Below are positions 1 to 8,253 of a DNA stretch of 32,477 nt, one piece after another. The DNA is from Candidatus Poseidoniaceae archaeon (lineage in GTDB: Archaea; Thermoplasmatota; Poseidoniia; Poseidoniales; Poseidoniaceae). The DNA lies in the NCBI GenBank assembly GCA_949373075.1, contig CASIBX010000029.1, positions 1-32,477 of the forward strand. The letters are read 5' to 3'. Position 1 is the first letter of the stretch. The number at the start of each line of letters is the position of its first letter. A model generated the notes under the pieces. The model ran no database searches, was not told where the DNA came from, and saw only the letters and a program-made list of their open reading frames with translations. Both the position numbers and the translations under genes were made by a program.

Positions 1-1
1 G

Positions 2-79
2 ATTACTGCTAACGGCGGAGGAACAACTTACGAAACTCTGTACTACAAGAGTACACAGGAAGGAGAAGCAATTGTTTGA
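2..79 (+). CDS. flaB: C-terminal end of an archaellin (5' truncated by window edge)
   Basis: Frame 2 reads ITANGGGTTYETLYYKSTQEGEAIV*, closely matching the C-terminus of the next gene (WIHAKGGGSTYETLYIFDDSDGALVI). Confidence 0.75.
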   Translation: MTANGGGTTYETLYYKSTQEGEAIV

Positions 80-86
80 GGTGATT

Positions 87-653
87 ATGATGAAGAATAA
101 TAATATAAAAATAGAAAACGACGAACTAGGCTCAATCGGAATCGGTGCAATGATTGTATTCATTGCTTTGATTTTAGTTGCAGCAGTAGCATCAGCTGTA
201 ATCATTCAGACTGGTGAAAAACTTCAACAGAATGCTCAACAAACAGGTTCTGATACACAACAAGAAATCTCTGGAAAGATCTCGATCTCTTCAGTATTCG
301 TTGACATCAGTGCTGACACTTATCTGGTATTCTTTGAATCATCACCAGGTTCAGAAATTCTAACTTCGGCTGATATTGAATTCCAGATGTCTTGCGAAAA
401 TGGTGGTTACAATTACGTAAACGATGATTTCGGAGCTGCTGAAGATATGGATGGAGCCGCGGCTGCAACCATTGACCCAGGTACATCTTACAGTATCGTT
501 ATCGATGCAAACACTGGCGCTAACGCTGACTGCTCTGCAGGCGGTGTAGGTATCAATGGCGATGTAACATTCTGGATTCACGCAAAGGGCGGTGGCTCAA
601 CTTATGAGACACTGTATATCTTTGATGACTCAGACGGAGCACTAGTCATCTGA
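87..653 (+). CDS. flaB: Archaellin (archaeal flagellin), class III signal peptide
   Basis: N-terminus KIENDELGSIGIGAMIVFIALILVAAVASAVIIQTGEKLQQNAQQTG is the classic archaellin N-terminal helix. ATG at 87 or 90 follows a GAGGTGAT ribosome-binding site; the ORF track's upstream TTG start at 72 is less likely. Confidence 0.93.
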   Translation: MMKNNNIKIENDELGSIGIGAMIVFIALILVAAVASAVIIQTGEKLQQNAQQTGSDTQQEISGKISISSVFVDISADTYLVFFESSPGSEILTSADIEFQMSCENGGYNYVNDDFGAAEDMDGAAAATIDPGTSYSIVIDANTGANADCSAGGVGINGDVTFWIHAKGGGSTYETLYIFDDSDGALVI

Positions 654-714
654 TTCGAACTGAGCCCTGACTGTCTTTGACATCAGGGCTCGTTTAGAAT
701 TAGGAGGTACTGAT

Positions 715-1527
715 ATGGCATGGCCATTCGGTAGCAATGACAGGTCTGGTGACAAATCAGGCGATCTCTCAGAAGAGCGCTTGCGCGTAATGGCGAACAT
801 CGCCATCGAGCAAGTGCCTATGCCCGAAGAGGGCTCAATGACTGAAGAGGACGCTTGGACTATTGCACCCGGACCTACTAGAGCACGACTCAACAGTACA
901 GGTTCTTTGCCTATTGCAGCACCAGTTGCAAGTCCGGCACAGATACAGGCAAATGTCGACACTTCGAGTCTGGAAAGACTAATTTCCACTCGATTAGACA
1001 TGGTCGAAGACGTTCTTAGAATGGTCGAGAACCGACTTGAAGAAGGCGCTCACATGAGCGTTTCAGAATCAGGTGAAAGCGATGGCAGCGAACTTAGTGG
1101 AGGCGATACTATCGTCACTGCTAGCGGAGAAGTCATCTCTGGTTCTTCATCGGAGCGTCTGAAGGCGGAAGACGCCGCCCCTCTACTAGAGTTGTATGAA
1201 GCTCAAGCTTTGGCATCTAATCCATTCCTAATCGCTCCGGCGCATTTAGGCGATGGAGCAGATGGAACGGTCGGTGCACCGACCGTAGCAGCACTTCTGC
1301 TTGACAATCTGTCTGGCATGGCATCAGTTTCCTTCACACAGAAGGCAATGAGTTCTGGCATGCTTTTGGCAGATGAAGGAAAGCAGGTGTTAGCAATTGT
1401 CCAAATGGCCGCTCCTGGTGATACAGAGAGCGCTCTTGAGGACCATTTGCAACACAGAGAATTGCTAACATTCTCGGCTCTAATCTCCAATTGGAGAAGG
1501 GCACGAGCACTCAGAGGTGATGAGTGA
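715..1527 (+). CDS. Putative archaellum accessory protein (FlaC/D/E-like position)
   Basis: Lies between archaellin and FlaF/FlaG. Contains a predicted coiled-coil segment (SSLERLISTRLDMVEDVLRMVENRLEEG). Assignment rests mainly on synteny. Confidence 0.5.
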   Translation: MAWPFGSNDRSGDKSGDLSEERLRVMANIAIEQVPMPEEGSMTEEDAWTIAPGPTRARLNSTGSLPIAAPVASPAQIQANVDTSSLERLISTRLDMVEDVLRMVENRLEEGAHMSVSESGESDGSELSGGDTIVTASGEVISGSSSERLKAEDAAPLLELYEAQALASNPFLIAPAHLGDGADGTVGAPTVAALLLDNLSGMASVSFTQKAMSSGMLLADEGKQVLAIVQMAAPGDTESALEDHLQHRELLTFSALISNWRRARALRGDE

Positions 1528-2170
1528 AATGGGTAGTGTAGCAGTTGGAGCCATGGTTATAGGAACTTCCATGCTCGTAGTTTTCGCATTAGCGATGGCT
1601 ACACTCGATGCACAGGTGGACGATTCCATCGCGCAAATCGAGGCGGCTGCTGAACCCATATCTCTCTTCACAATTGAGGATGCGACCAACGTTGAGGGAG
1701 CAGTGACATCATTCACAATAAATAACGGCGGAACCGGCTATTCAGCCGGTCAAGTCGAAGTGAATGGTAGTGCTGGTTCCTTCCTCGCGGACCTCGTGAT
1801 CTCCAGTGGTATAGTTACAGGATTAAACGTCCTTGACCACGGATCATCGTATCTCTACGCCTCCACGTACTTCTTGGAGGTCACAGGTCCTAACACTGGC
1901 ACTAACCTGAATATAACAGCAACTTTGGGGAATCTTGTATATCTGAATTTAACCAATGATGGCGCTACAGATATTGATACTGATTTCGCATGGGTGTTTA
2001 CAGATGGTGGTGAACCAATAAACCTCTCAAATGGACATGATGGTTATGATTCGACTACCATCTTTCCCGGAGAGACTTTCCAGTTCTATTATGACAGCGA
2101 AACACAGGCTGCTGTTAGCCGAACAGCTGTCACTATTGACGGTGTGACGAAATCGTCAACCGTTGTCTGA
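1520..2170 (+). CDS. flaF: FlaF-like archaellum stator protein with an inserted beta-repeat region
   Basis: N-terminal TM helix MSEMGSVAVGAMVIGTSMLVVFALAMATL; C-terminal Ig-like sandwich segment LVYLNLTNDGATDIDTDFAWVFTDGG; overlaps the upstream gene; operon position. Confidence 0.7.
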   Translation: MSEMGSVAVGAMVIGTSMLVVFALAMATLDAQVDDSIAQIEAAAEPISLFTIEDATNVEGAVTSFTINNGGTGYSAGQVEVNGSAGSFLADLVISSGIVTGLNVLDHGSSYLYASTYFLEVTGPNTGTNLNITATLGNLVYLNLTNDGATDIDTDFAWVFTDGGEPINLSNGHDGYDSTTIFPGETFQFYYDSETQAAVSRTAVTIDGVTKSSTVV

Positions 2171-2180
2171 AGGTGATATT

Positions 2181-2675
2181 ATGGCTGATGGTGGAGCAAG
2201 TACGATGATTATGCTTGTCACTTCATTACTGCTTAGCGGTGCAGCATCAGTTGTATTGCTAGAGTCATGGGGGAGTGTTGCTGAATCTAGCAGCACTAAT
2301 GCTTCCAGCAGAGTTGCTGCCGCTGAAACCGATGTTTCGTTTGGTGGTGACCGTAGTGATGTTCTCCTCGACACATCAGGCACAAATCAAGAAATCACTC
2401 TTTACTTCCAAAACTCAGGTATTCGTCCCCTAGATAAATCATCATTCACTATTTTCGTTGATGGAGTTTCTTCTTCAACCACCGGCGCTGCAACGCTATA
2501 TCCTGCTAATGGAGTTTGGGCTCCCGATTATGTTCTCAAAGTAACGGTGTCCGAACCGAGCTTCAATTATACAGATGGAGACATCGTAACCGTTACAATT
2601 GTTGCACAGTCAACAGTTTCTGATGGACTCAAAGGTACAGATACAGAAACCGCCGAGGTGAAATTAAGTGTTTGA
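2181..2675 (+). CDS. flaG: FlaG-like archaellum stator protein
   Basis: MADGGASTMIMLVTSLLLSGAASVVLLESW TM segment followed by a beta-rich domain (EITLYFQNSGIRPLDKSSFTIFVDG); position between FlaF and FlaH. Confidence 0.75.
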   Translation: MADGGASTMIMLVTSLLLSGAASVVLLESWGSVAESSSTNASSRVAAAETDVSFGGDRSDVLLDTSGTNQEITLYFQNSGIRPLDKSSFTIFVDGVSSSTTGAATLYPANGVWAPDYVLKVTVSEPSFNYTDGDIVTVTIVAQSTVSDGLKGTDTETAEVKLSV

Positions 2676-3384
2676 TGAACCGCCTAAACCAGTTGAAGAC
2701 GGCTACGAGTTCACTCTTGAGCAAGACAGCTTGTCGAATGCAATGGGTGCCAGACTACCTAATCGAAGCCTGTGGATGATACAGGGTGAAGTTGGTAGTG
2801 GTAAATCATTAGTCAGTCAAAGATTGGTTTATGGATTACTTGAAAACGGCTCAAAACTCCTAGTAGTTACTACAGAATTGACCACCCGTGGCTGGATTGA
2901 ACAAATGGAATCAGTCGGGTATCCCGTTACTGAATATATCGCCAATGGTATGTTACTTGTATTTTCACAATTCGGAGTTATTGCCGAATCGAAAGAAGGT
3001 GTCGACATGTTTGATGTCTTAGAGTCTGAAGCAATAGGGAAGGCAGATGTTGTCGTTATTGACTCTGCTTCAGCATTGCTTCCTACCGGTTTAGAGACTT
3101 CTGAACAGATGTCGGTATTACAACGGCTGCGAAGAGTATGCAGTGAATCACGCTCATTATTATTGACAGTAGATCCTACTGAAATGGATGAAAAACTCCT
3201 CCACAAATTACGAACATCTTGCGAAGTACTTCTCGATATGCGAGCTGGTTTCGTAGGCGGAGAAATCAAGCGAACGATTGTTGTTACACGATTTTTACGT
3301 GCTGCTGGCCCCGTCCAGGCAAGCGTTGGATGGCGTGTAGAACCATACATGGGCTTCATCGTAGACATTACGGCGGTGAGCTGA
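2668..3384 (+). CDS. flaH: Archaellum ATPase-like protein FlaH
   Basis: RecA/KaiC-like fold with Walker A GEVGSGKSLVSQRL and Walker B-like DVVVIDSASALLP; GTG start after a GAGGTGA motif; overlaps flaG. Confidence 0.9.
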   Translation: MFDEPPKPVEDGYEFTLEQDSLSNAMGARLPNRSLWMIQGEVGSGKSLVSQRLVYGLLENGSKLLVVTTELTTRGWIEQMESVGYPVTEYIANGMLLVFSQFGVIAESKEGVDMFDVLESEAIGKADVVVIDSASALLPTGLETSEQMSVLQRLRRVCSESRSLLLTVDPTEMDEKLLHKLRTSCEVLLDMRAGFVGGEIKRTIVVTRFLRAAGPVQASVGWRVEPYMGFIVDITAVS

Positions 3385-3385
3385 T

Positions 3386-5104
3386 ATGGATGATGAAGAT
3401 CTAAAATTCCAGCGTGGCGACCTTGAGTCGGTAATGGCTGCTCATCCCCATGTAGCGCTTTGGGTCAAAGACTTTGAAGCCAAATATGGCACCAGGCCTC
3501 ACTATTACGGGCCACTTGACAGGGATGCTAGAAAAATCGAGCCAATGAATTTGATTTACATCACCAAGGAACCAATTTTTGTTCACATGTATCGACCAAT
3601 TGCCGAGGATGGCTCACAAGGTCAAACTCTCTGGTTTGGCCTAGAGCCTCAATTGACAGATGAAGAGGAGAATATTCGTAGAACTCTAATCGAGGTTTTA
3701 CTTCAAGAGGCTCCTAGTGCTCCAACATTCACTACTGATGATGAGTTTGAAAACATCCTTTCAGGAATGATTGACAGATATACGGTACTAGACTCTGAAG
3801 TTAGATCTGCAACACGCCGTCAAGGACGAATGTGGGAAGTACTTGGAATGGATGACAAAAGAATAGTTGTCACCAAAGAGCAAAGAGAAAGACTACGCTA
3901 CATCATAATCAGAGATTTAATCCGCAACGGGCCTTTAGAACCCCTACTTTCTGATGAAATGTTGGAAGACATACATTCCGTTGGTCTGAAACATGTACAT
4001 ATGGATCACAAAGTGTTTGGAATGGTAACTTCTAACGTAAGATTCCGTGAAAGAGACCTACTTGCTCGCTATTTGAGGGCTATGTCTGAACGTATTGGTC
4101 GTCCAGTTTCCGATAATAAACCAATTATTGACGGTGCATTACTCGACGGTTCTCGTATCAACATCATCTTCTCAGATGACGTATCTATGCTCGGTCCATC
4201 TTTCACTATTCGAAAGTTCGCCGAGGAAACAATCTCGATTACTCAATTAATCAAATGGGGTACTATGAGCTCTCAAGTAGCGGCTTACATCTGGATATGC
4301 CTTGAATACGGAATGTCTGTACTGGTGAGTGGCGAAACAGCTTCAGGAAAAACGACCACGTTGAATGCAATATTGCCTTTCATTGACCACAATGTCAAGA
4401 TTTACTCGGCTGAAGATACACCTGAAGTGAAAGTACGCCACAAGATTTGGCAGCGATTGGTAACTCGTGATTCTAAGAATGAAGAAAGTCGAGTAGAAAT
4501 GTTCGACTTACTAAAGGCAGCTTTACGTTCACGACCTCGATATATTATCATTGGAGAAATACGTGGTGTAGAAGGAGCAACGGCTTTCCAGGCTATGCAG
4601 ACTGGCCACCCAGTAATTGCAACATTCCACGCATCATCTATCGTAAAGATGATTCAGAGATTTACTGGTGACCCAATCAATGTTCCAATCCGTTTCTTCG
4701 ACAACTTGAACTTCGCAATTTTCCAAGAAGTAGTCGAAGCACCAGGCGGTGGAATAGCTCGCCGTATTACTGGAATCGACGAAGTAATCGGTTACAATAA
4801 ACACAGCGATGGTGTACTTACCCGTGGTATGTTCGAATGGGACCCTGTAAAGGATAAACACTACTTCCGTGGTATGTTCCAATCACATTTGTTAGAGAAT
4901 AAAATCGCCGCTCAGATGGGGTTCGAAAACAAGAGAGATGCATATGATGAATTGACTCGTCGTGCTGAGGCGATTCAGATTATGGCAGACAGAGATTTGA
5001 CTCACTATGATGATGTATTTGATTTATTGAATCTATACTATAATGGAGGCTGGGATGCTTTCCGTTCAGCAGTGGAAACTTGGGTCAGCATTACTGAGCG
5101 CTGA
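3386..5104 (+). CDS. flaI: Archaellum secretion/motor ATPase FlaI
   Basis: Type IV secretion-like ATPase with Walker A SGETASGKTTTLNA, IIIGEIRGVEGATAFQAMQTGHPVIATFHASS; operon position. Confidence 0.95.
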   Translation: MDDEDLKFQRGDLESVMAAHPHVALWVKDFEAKYGTRPHYYGPLDRDARKIEPMNLIYITKEPIFVHMYRPIAEDGSQGQTLWFGLEPQLTDEEENIRRTLIEVLLQEAPSAPTFTTDDEFENILSGMIDRYTVLDSEVRSATRRQGRMWEVLGMDDKRIVVTKEQRERLRYIIIRDLIRNGPLEPLLSDEMLEDIHSVGLKHVHMDHKVFGMVTSNVRFRERDLLARYLRAMSERIGRPVSDNKPIIDGALLDGSRINIIFSDDVSMLGPSFTIRKFAEETISITQLIKWGTMSSQVAAYIWICLEYGMSVLVSGETASGKTTTLNAILPFIDHNVKIYSAEDTPEVKVRHKIWQRLVTRDSKNEESRVEMFDLLKAALRSRPRYIIIGEIRGVEGATAFQAMQTGHPVIATFHASSIVKMIQRFTGDPINVPIRFFDNLNFAIFQEVVEAPGGGIARRITGIDEVIGYNKHSDGVLTRGMFEWDPVKDKHYFRGMFQSHLLENKIAAQMGFENKRDAYDELTRRAEAIQIMADRDLTHYDDVFDLLNLYYNGGWDAFRSAVETWVSITER

Positions 5105-5122
5105 ATATTGGAGATGATTTAG

Positions 5123-6931
5123 ATGGAACGTATGGCGACTTGGGAGATCGCCCTGCGCCGTCTAGAGATGCCAGTTGCTAGATTCTTATTCGCATTCATT
5201 TTACCTGCTGCATTCGCCGGTTTTGTTAGTGCTGCTCTAATGATTTGGCTAACAGGGGGTTTCTCTGAAGGAGGGCTCTTTGCAGGATTTACTGGAATCC
5301 TCTTGCTACTAATTTTGCCGCTTCTATCAGGTGGCGCTGCGATTTATTTCCCTATTTTGGAAGTCAATCGCTCGGCAATTTTGATTGAGAAAGAAATGCA
5401 CATGTTCATCACAAGAATGGGTATTCTCTCATTGGGAGAAGTTGGTGCAGATACCATTTTCGATATTCTAAGACAGATGAAAGATTATGGTGAGTTGGCC
5501 CAGGAAGTTAAGAGGATTGAAACCCTTGTCGAAAAATGGCACACCTCACTGCCCGAGGCTGCTCGAATCGTAGCCCAACAATCACCTTCCCCTCTCTGGT
5601 CTGATTTTCTAGACCGCATGGCATTCTCAATAGAAGCAGGCCAGCCTATCGATGCGTTTATGCGAGCAGAACAAGAAACAGTCGCTGAGCAGTACAATAC
5701 TCTCTACGATACTAGGCTAGAGAGTGTAGACACAATGAAGGAGATTTATGTGTCTCTAGTTTCAGCAGGATTATTTGGTTTAGTAGTTGCAGGAATTCAT
5801 CTAGTCTTGTTTGAAATTGGTAGTGGAGGAGATAACACTCCGATTGCAGTCGCTTCTAGAATCCGTTGGCTTCTGTTAGCTGGTTTCATGTTTGTAGTAA
5901 TCCAAGTTGGTGCGATTTTTGCATTCAGGGCAACAATACCTGATGACCAAACATTCGCACGAGATGAGTTTTCTACACCTTTCAGAATACTCTTCAGGCA
6001 AACTTTGTTGGCAGCAGGACTAGTCAGTATACTTCTTTTGATTGTGACCATCTCAGTTGTTATTGCAAATTGGGATGGACTGACTACGAGTTGGGATAAG
6101 TACGGGCTCTTACTCCTTGCAATACCTCTAACTCCACTTATGATTCCTTCAACATTAGTTCAGCGTGAAGAGAAAAAGGTTCTGCGTAGAGATGAAGCAT
6201 ATCCCGATTTCGTTAGAGCACTTGGTGGTACTGCCCAGGCCCGAAGCGCTGAGCCAAGCGCTACCGTACGTGCATTGAGAGGAATTGATTTTGGTACACT
6301 GGATTCTTCCATCGATAGGCTAGAAAAGCGCCTTTCTACAAGAATTGACAGTGAAAGGGCTTGGGATTATTTCGCTGCAGATACAAACTCTGCAGTAATT
6401 TCGAGATATAACAGAATCTACATTGAGGGTTCACAATCTTCTGGAGAACCTGCTGCAACCGCAGACATGGTTTCTAAGTCGGTAACCAATTTGTTATCTC
6501 TAAGAAGGCGTCGGAGTTTGTCTGCTTCAACAATGTGGGGAGTGGCGTTAGGATTGCTAATCTCATCAGTTATCTCTCTAAACGTGACCATATCCATTGT
6601 TTTACAATTGGGTGAAACTATCGCAGGTGTAGCAACAAGTATTTCTGAATCCACAGACATCGGTTCAATCACCAGCGCAGCCGGAGGTTTCGTACTACCT
6701 GTAATGGAAGACCCTAGCGCTGTTGAAGACAATATCACTCTGTTCAAAATTATTGTTTCAATACTGATTTTGATTCAGGTTCTTGCAGTATCTATGATCG
6801 CTACACGTCTGCGTGGAGGAGGCTTTACCAGCGCTGTTGGACAGATGATACAATTACTCTGGGTCGCAGCCCTTGCCAGTTTAATTTCCGCATTCATACT
6901 AGACGGGGCATCAATGATGTTCACCGCTTGA
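5123..6931 (+). CDS. flaJ: Archaellum membrane platform protein FlaJ
   Basis: About 600 aa multi-TM protein with a T2SSF-like cytoplasmic domain (MHMFITRMGILSLGEVGADTIFDILRQMKDYGELAQEVKRIE), immediately after FlaI. Confidence 0.93.
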   Translation: MERMATWEIALRRLEMPVARFLFAFILPAAFAGFVSAALMIWLTGGFSEGGLFAGFTGILLLLILPLLSGGAAIYFPILEVNRSAILIEKEMHMFITRMGILSLGEVGADTIFDILRQMKDYGELAQEVKRIETLVEKWHTSLPEAARIVAQQSPSPLWSDFLDRMAFSIEAGQPIDAFMRAEQETVAEQYNTLYDTRLESVDTMKEIYVSLVSAGLFGLVVAGIHLVLFEIGSGGDNTPIAVASRIRWLLLAGFMFVVIQVGAIFAFRATIPDDQTFARDEFSTPFRILFRQTLLAAGLVSILLLIVTISVVIANWDGLTTSWDKYGLLLLAIPLTPLMIPSTLVQREEKKVLRRDEAYPDFVRALGGTAQARSAEPSATVRALRGIDFGTLDSSIDRLEKRLSTRIDSERAWDYFAADTNSAVISRYNRIYIEGSQSSGEPAATADMVSKSVTNLLSLRRRRSLSASTMWGVALGLLISSVISLNVTISIVLQLGETIAGVATSISESTDIGSITSAAGGFVLPVMEDPSAVEDNITLFKIIVSILILIQVLAVSMIATRLRGGGFTSAVGQMIQLLWVAALASLISAFILDGASMMFTA

Positions 6932-7000
6932 ATGTAATATATGTTGCAATATATATCCTATCAAGGGATTATCCATGGATATCATAGTTAACGCAGGTTC

Positions 7001-7120
7001 ATGACAAGTATTGCAGATGCAGTGGCTTTAACGATTGAACTATTTGTTTCAGGATTACTCATAATTTGGGGTTTAAGTTTAATGAAAAAAAGTTGGATTC
7101 AACATAAAGAGTTGATTTGA
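7001..7120 (+). CDS. Small single-TM protein (39 aa), hypothetical
   Basis: ATG at 7001, MTSIADAVALTIELFVSGLLIIWGLSLMKKSWIQHKELI*, ends directly against the ATG of the next ORF at 7121; below the ORF track size cut-off. Confidence 0.45.
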   Translation: MTSIADAVALTIELFVSGLLIIWGLSLMKKSWIQHKELI

Positions 7121-7393
7121 ATGGCTACGAATGCCCCTTACACAAGGTCCTGGAGTGAAATCGAATGGATGTTAGCTGAGGCTCAAGAGCAAATGTTGGA
7201 ACAAAAAATGAAATTCCATAACCGTAAAAGAATACGTGACAAGGAGGGTTGTAGAAGAGCAGCCGCAAAATTTGCTAGGGCAAAAGGGATGGCCGATGTA
7301 CTAACATGGGTTATCGGAGGATTAGGTGTCCCTGACCCAATGAGTGGATTCGAAGATATCAACGATTTTCCTCTTCAGCAATCCGCTTCTTAG
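7121..7393 (+). CDS. Hypothetical protein, charged helical
   Basis: ORF starting MATNAPYTRSWSEIEWMLAEAQEQMLEQKMKF; basic/charged composition; 3' end overlaps nth convergently by 35 bp. Confidence 0.6.
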   Translation: MATNAPYTRSWSEIEWMLAEAQEQMLEQKMKFHNRKRIRDKEGCRRAAAKFARAKGMADVLTWVIGGLGVPDPMSGFEDINDFPLQQSAS

Positions 7394-8009
7394 TAGCAGT
7401 CCATGAACAGATTGGACACTTCGTCAAGTCATGGTTTCTTGCTGGACAGTATTCACGTCCAAAGAATATTATTTGCAGATGCAATTTATTCCATGACTCC
7501 CTCGGAAATATCGCTTTCAGGTCTTTTTCGGTCTTTACCACATTAGAGTCATTGGATAGCCCCCATCTTGCCGCAAGGCGGTGAATGTGGGTGTCTATGG
7601 GGAACGCTGGTACTCCAAAGGATTGAGCCATAACTACTCCCGCTGTTTTGTGGCCTACGCCTGGTAAATCCTCTAGTTGCTCAAAAGTTTGAGGTACTGC
7701 TCCATCATACAATTCGCAAAGCATCTGTGATAACTTTGCAATATTGCGGGCCTTTGTTGGAGCTAGACCAACCTCTCTGATTATTCCTTGAATTGTTTCA
7801 GGAGATAATATGGACATAGCATAGGCATCTGGACCTTGTCTGAATAGTTCAGGAGTTACTTGATTCACTTTTTTGTCTGTAGTCTGAGCACTCATCAAGA
7901 CCGCTATCAGTAATTGGAATGGTGAATCGTGGTCCAAAGGCACTGGAGTTTCCGGATAGAACTCCTCCAGCATCACCAAAATTTTAGATGCCTTTTCAGA
8001 ACGTTTCAT
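7359..8009 (-). CDS. nth: Endonuclease III (DNA glycosylase/AP lyase)
   Basis: HhH-GPD motif LPGVGHKTAGVVMAQSFGVPAFPIDTHIHRLAARWG and C-terminal Fe-S cysteines (CPARNHDLTKCPIC). Confidence 0.95.
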   Translation of the reverse strand: MKRSEKASKILVMLEEFYPETPVPLDHDSPFQLLIAVLMSAQTTDKKVNQVTPELFRQGPDAYAMSILSPETIQGIIREVGLAPTKARNIAKLSQMLCELYDGAVPQTFEQLEDLPGVGHKTAGVVMAQSFGVPAFPIDTHIHRLAARWGLSNDSNVVKTEKDLKAIFPRESWNKLHLQIIFFGREYCPARNHDLTKCPICSWTATKKRIAEEENR

Positions 8010-8013
8010 CCTC

Positions 8014-8253
8014 TCACCCTTGGTAGTTTACAGAATACTCTTCCCCGTTCTTCCAAGACCAAATGAACCCTAAAACAACAGAGCCAAACGGAACTAAATT
8101 ACAGAAGAACACAACTTCTAGAGAATAAATATCCATTGAAGAACCCACTGCGAGCCAGCCAAGATAGCCAACAATTGTGCCTGGAAATATAGAGAGCAAA
8201 CCAATAACTAGTGAACGAAGAAACCTCATTGAATCACCCCACGAGCCTTCCAC
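8014..8253 (-). CDS. Small membrane protein, hypothetical
   Basis: 79 aa ORF with two hydrophobic segments, between nth and polX; the first start overlaps the end of polX. Confidence 0.5.
   Translation of the reverse strand: MEGSWGDSMRFLRSLVIGLLSIFPGTIVGYLGWLAVGSSMDIYSLEVVFFCNLVPFGSVVLGFIWSWKNGEEYSVNYQG

Noticed and set aside
642-1001. 119-aa antisense ORF over the archaellum accessory gene
   Set aside because: Antisense to a gene with operon context and a better start; low-complexity Ser/Ala-rich translation with no recognisable domain.
2829-3368. 179-aa antisense ORF
   Set aside because: Lies entirely opposite flaH, which has clear Walker motifs.
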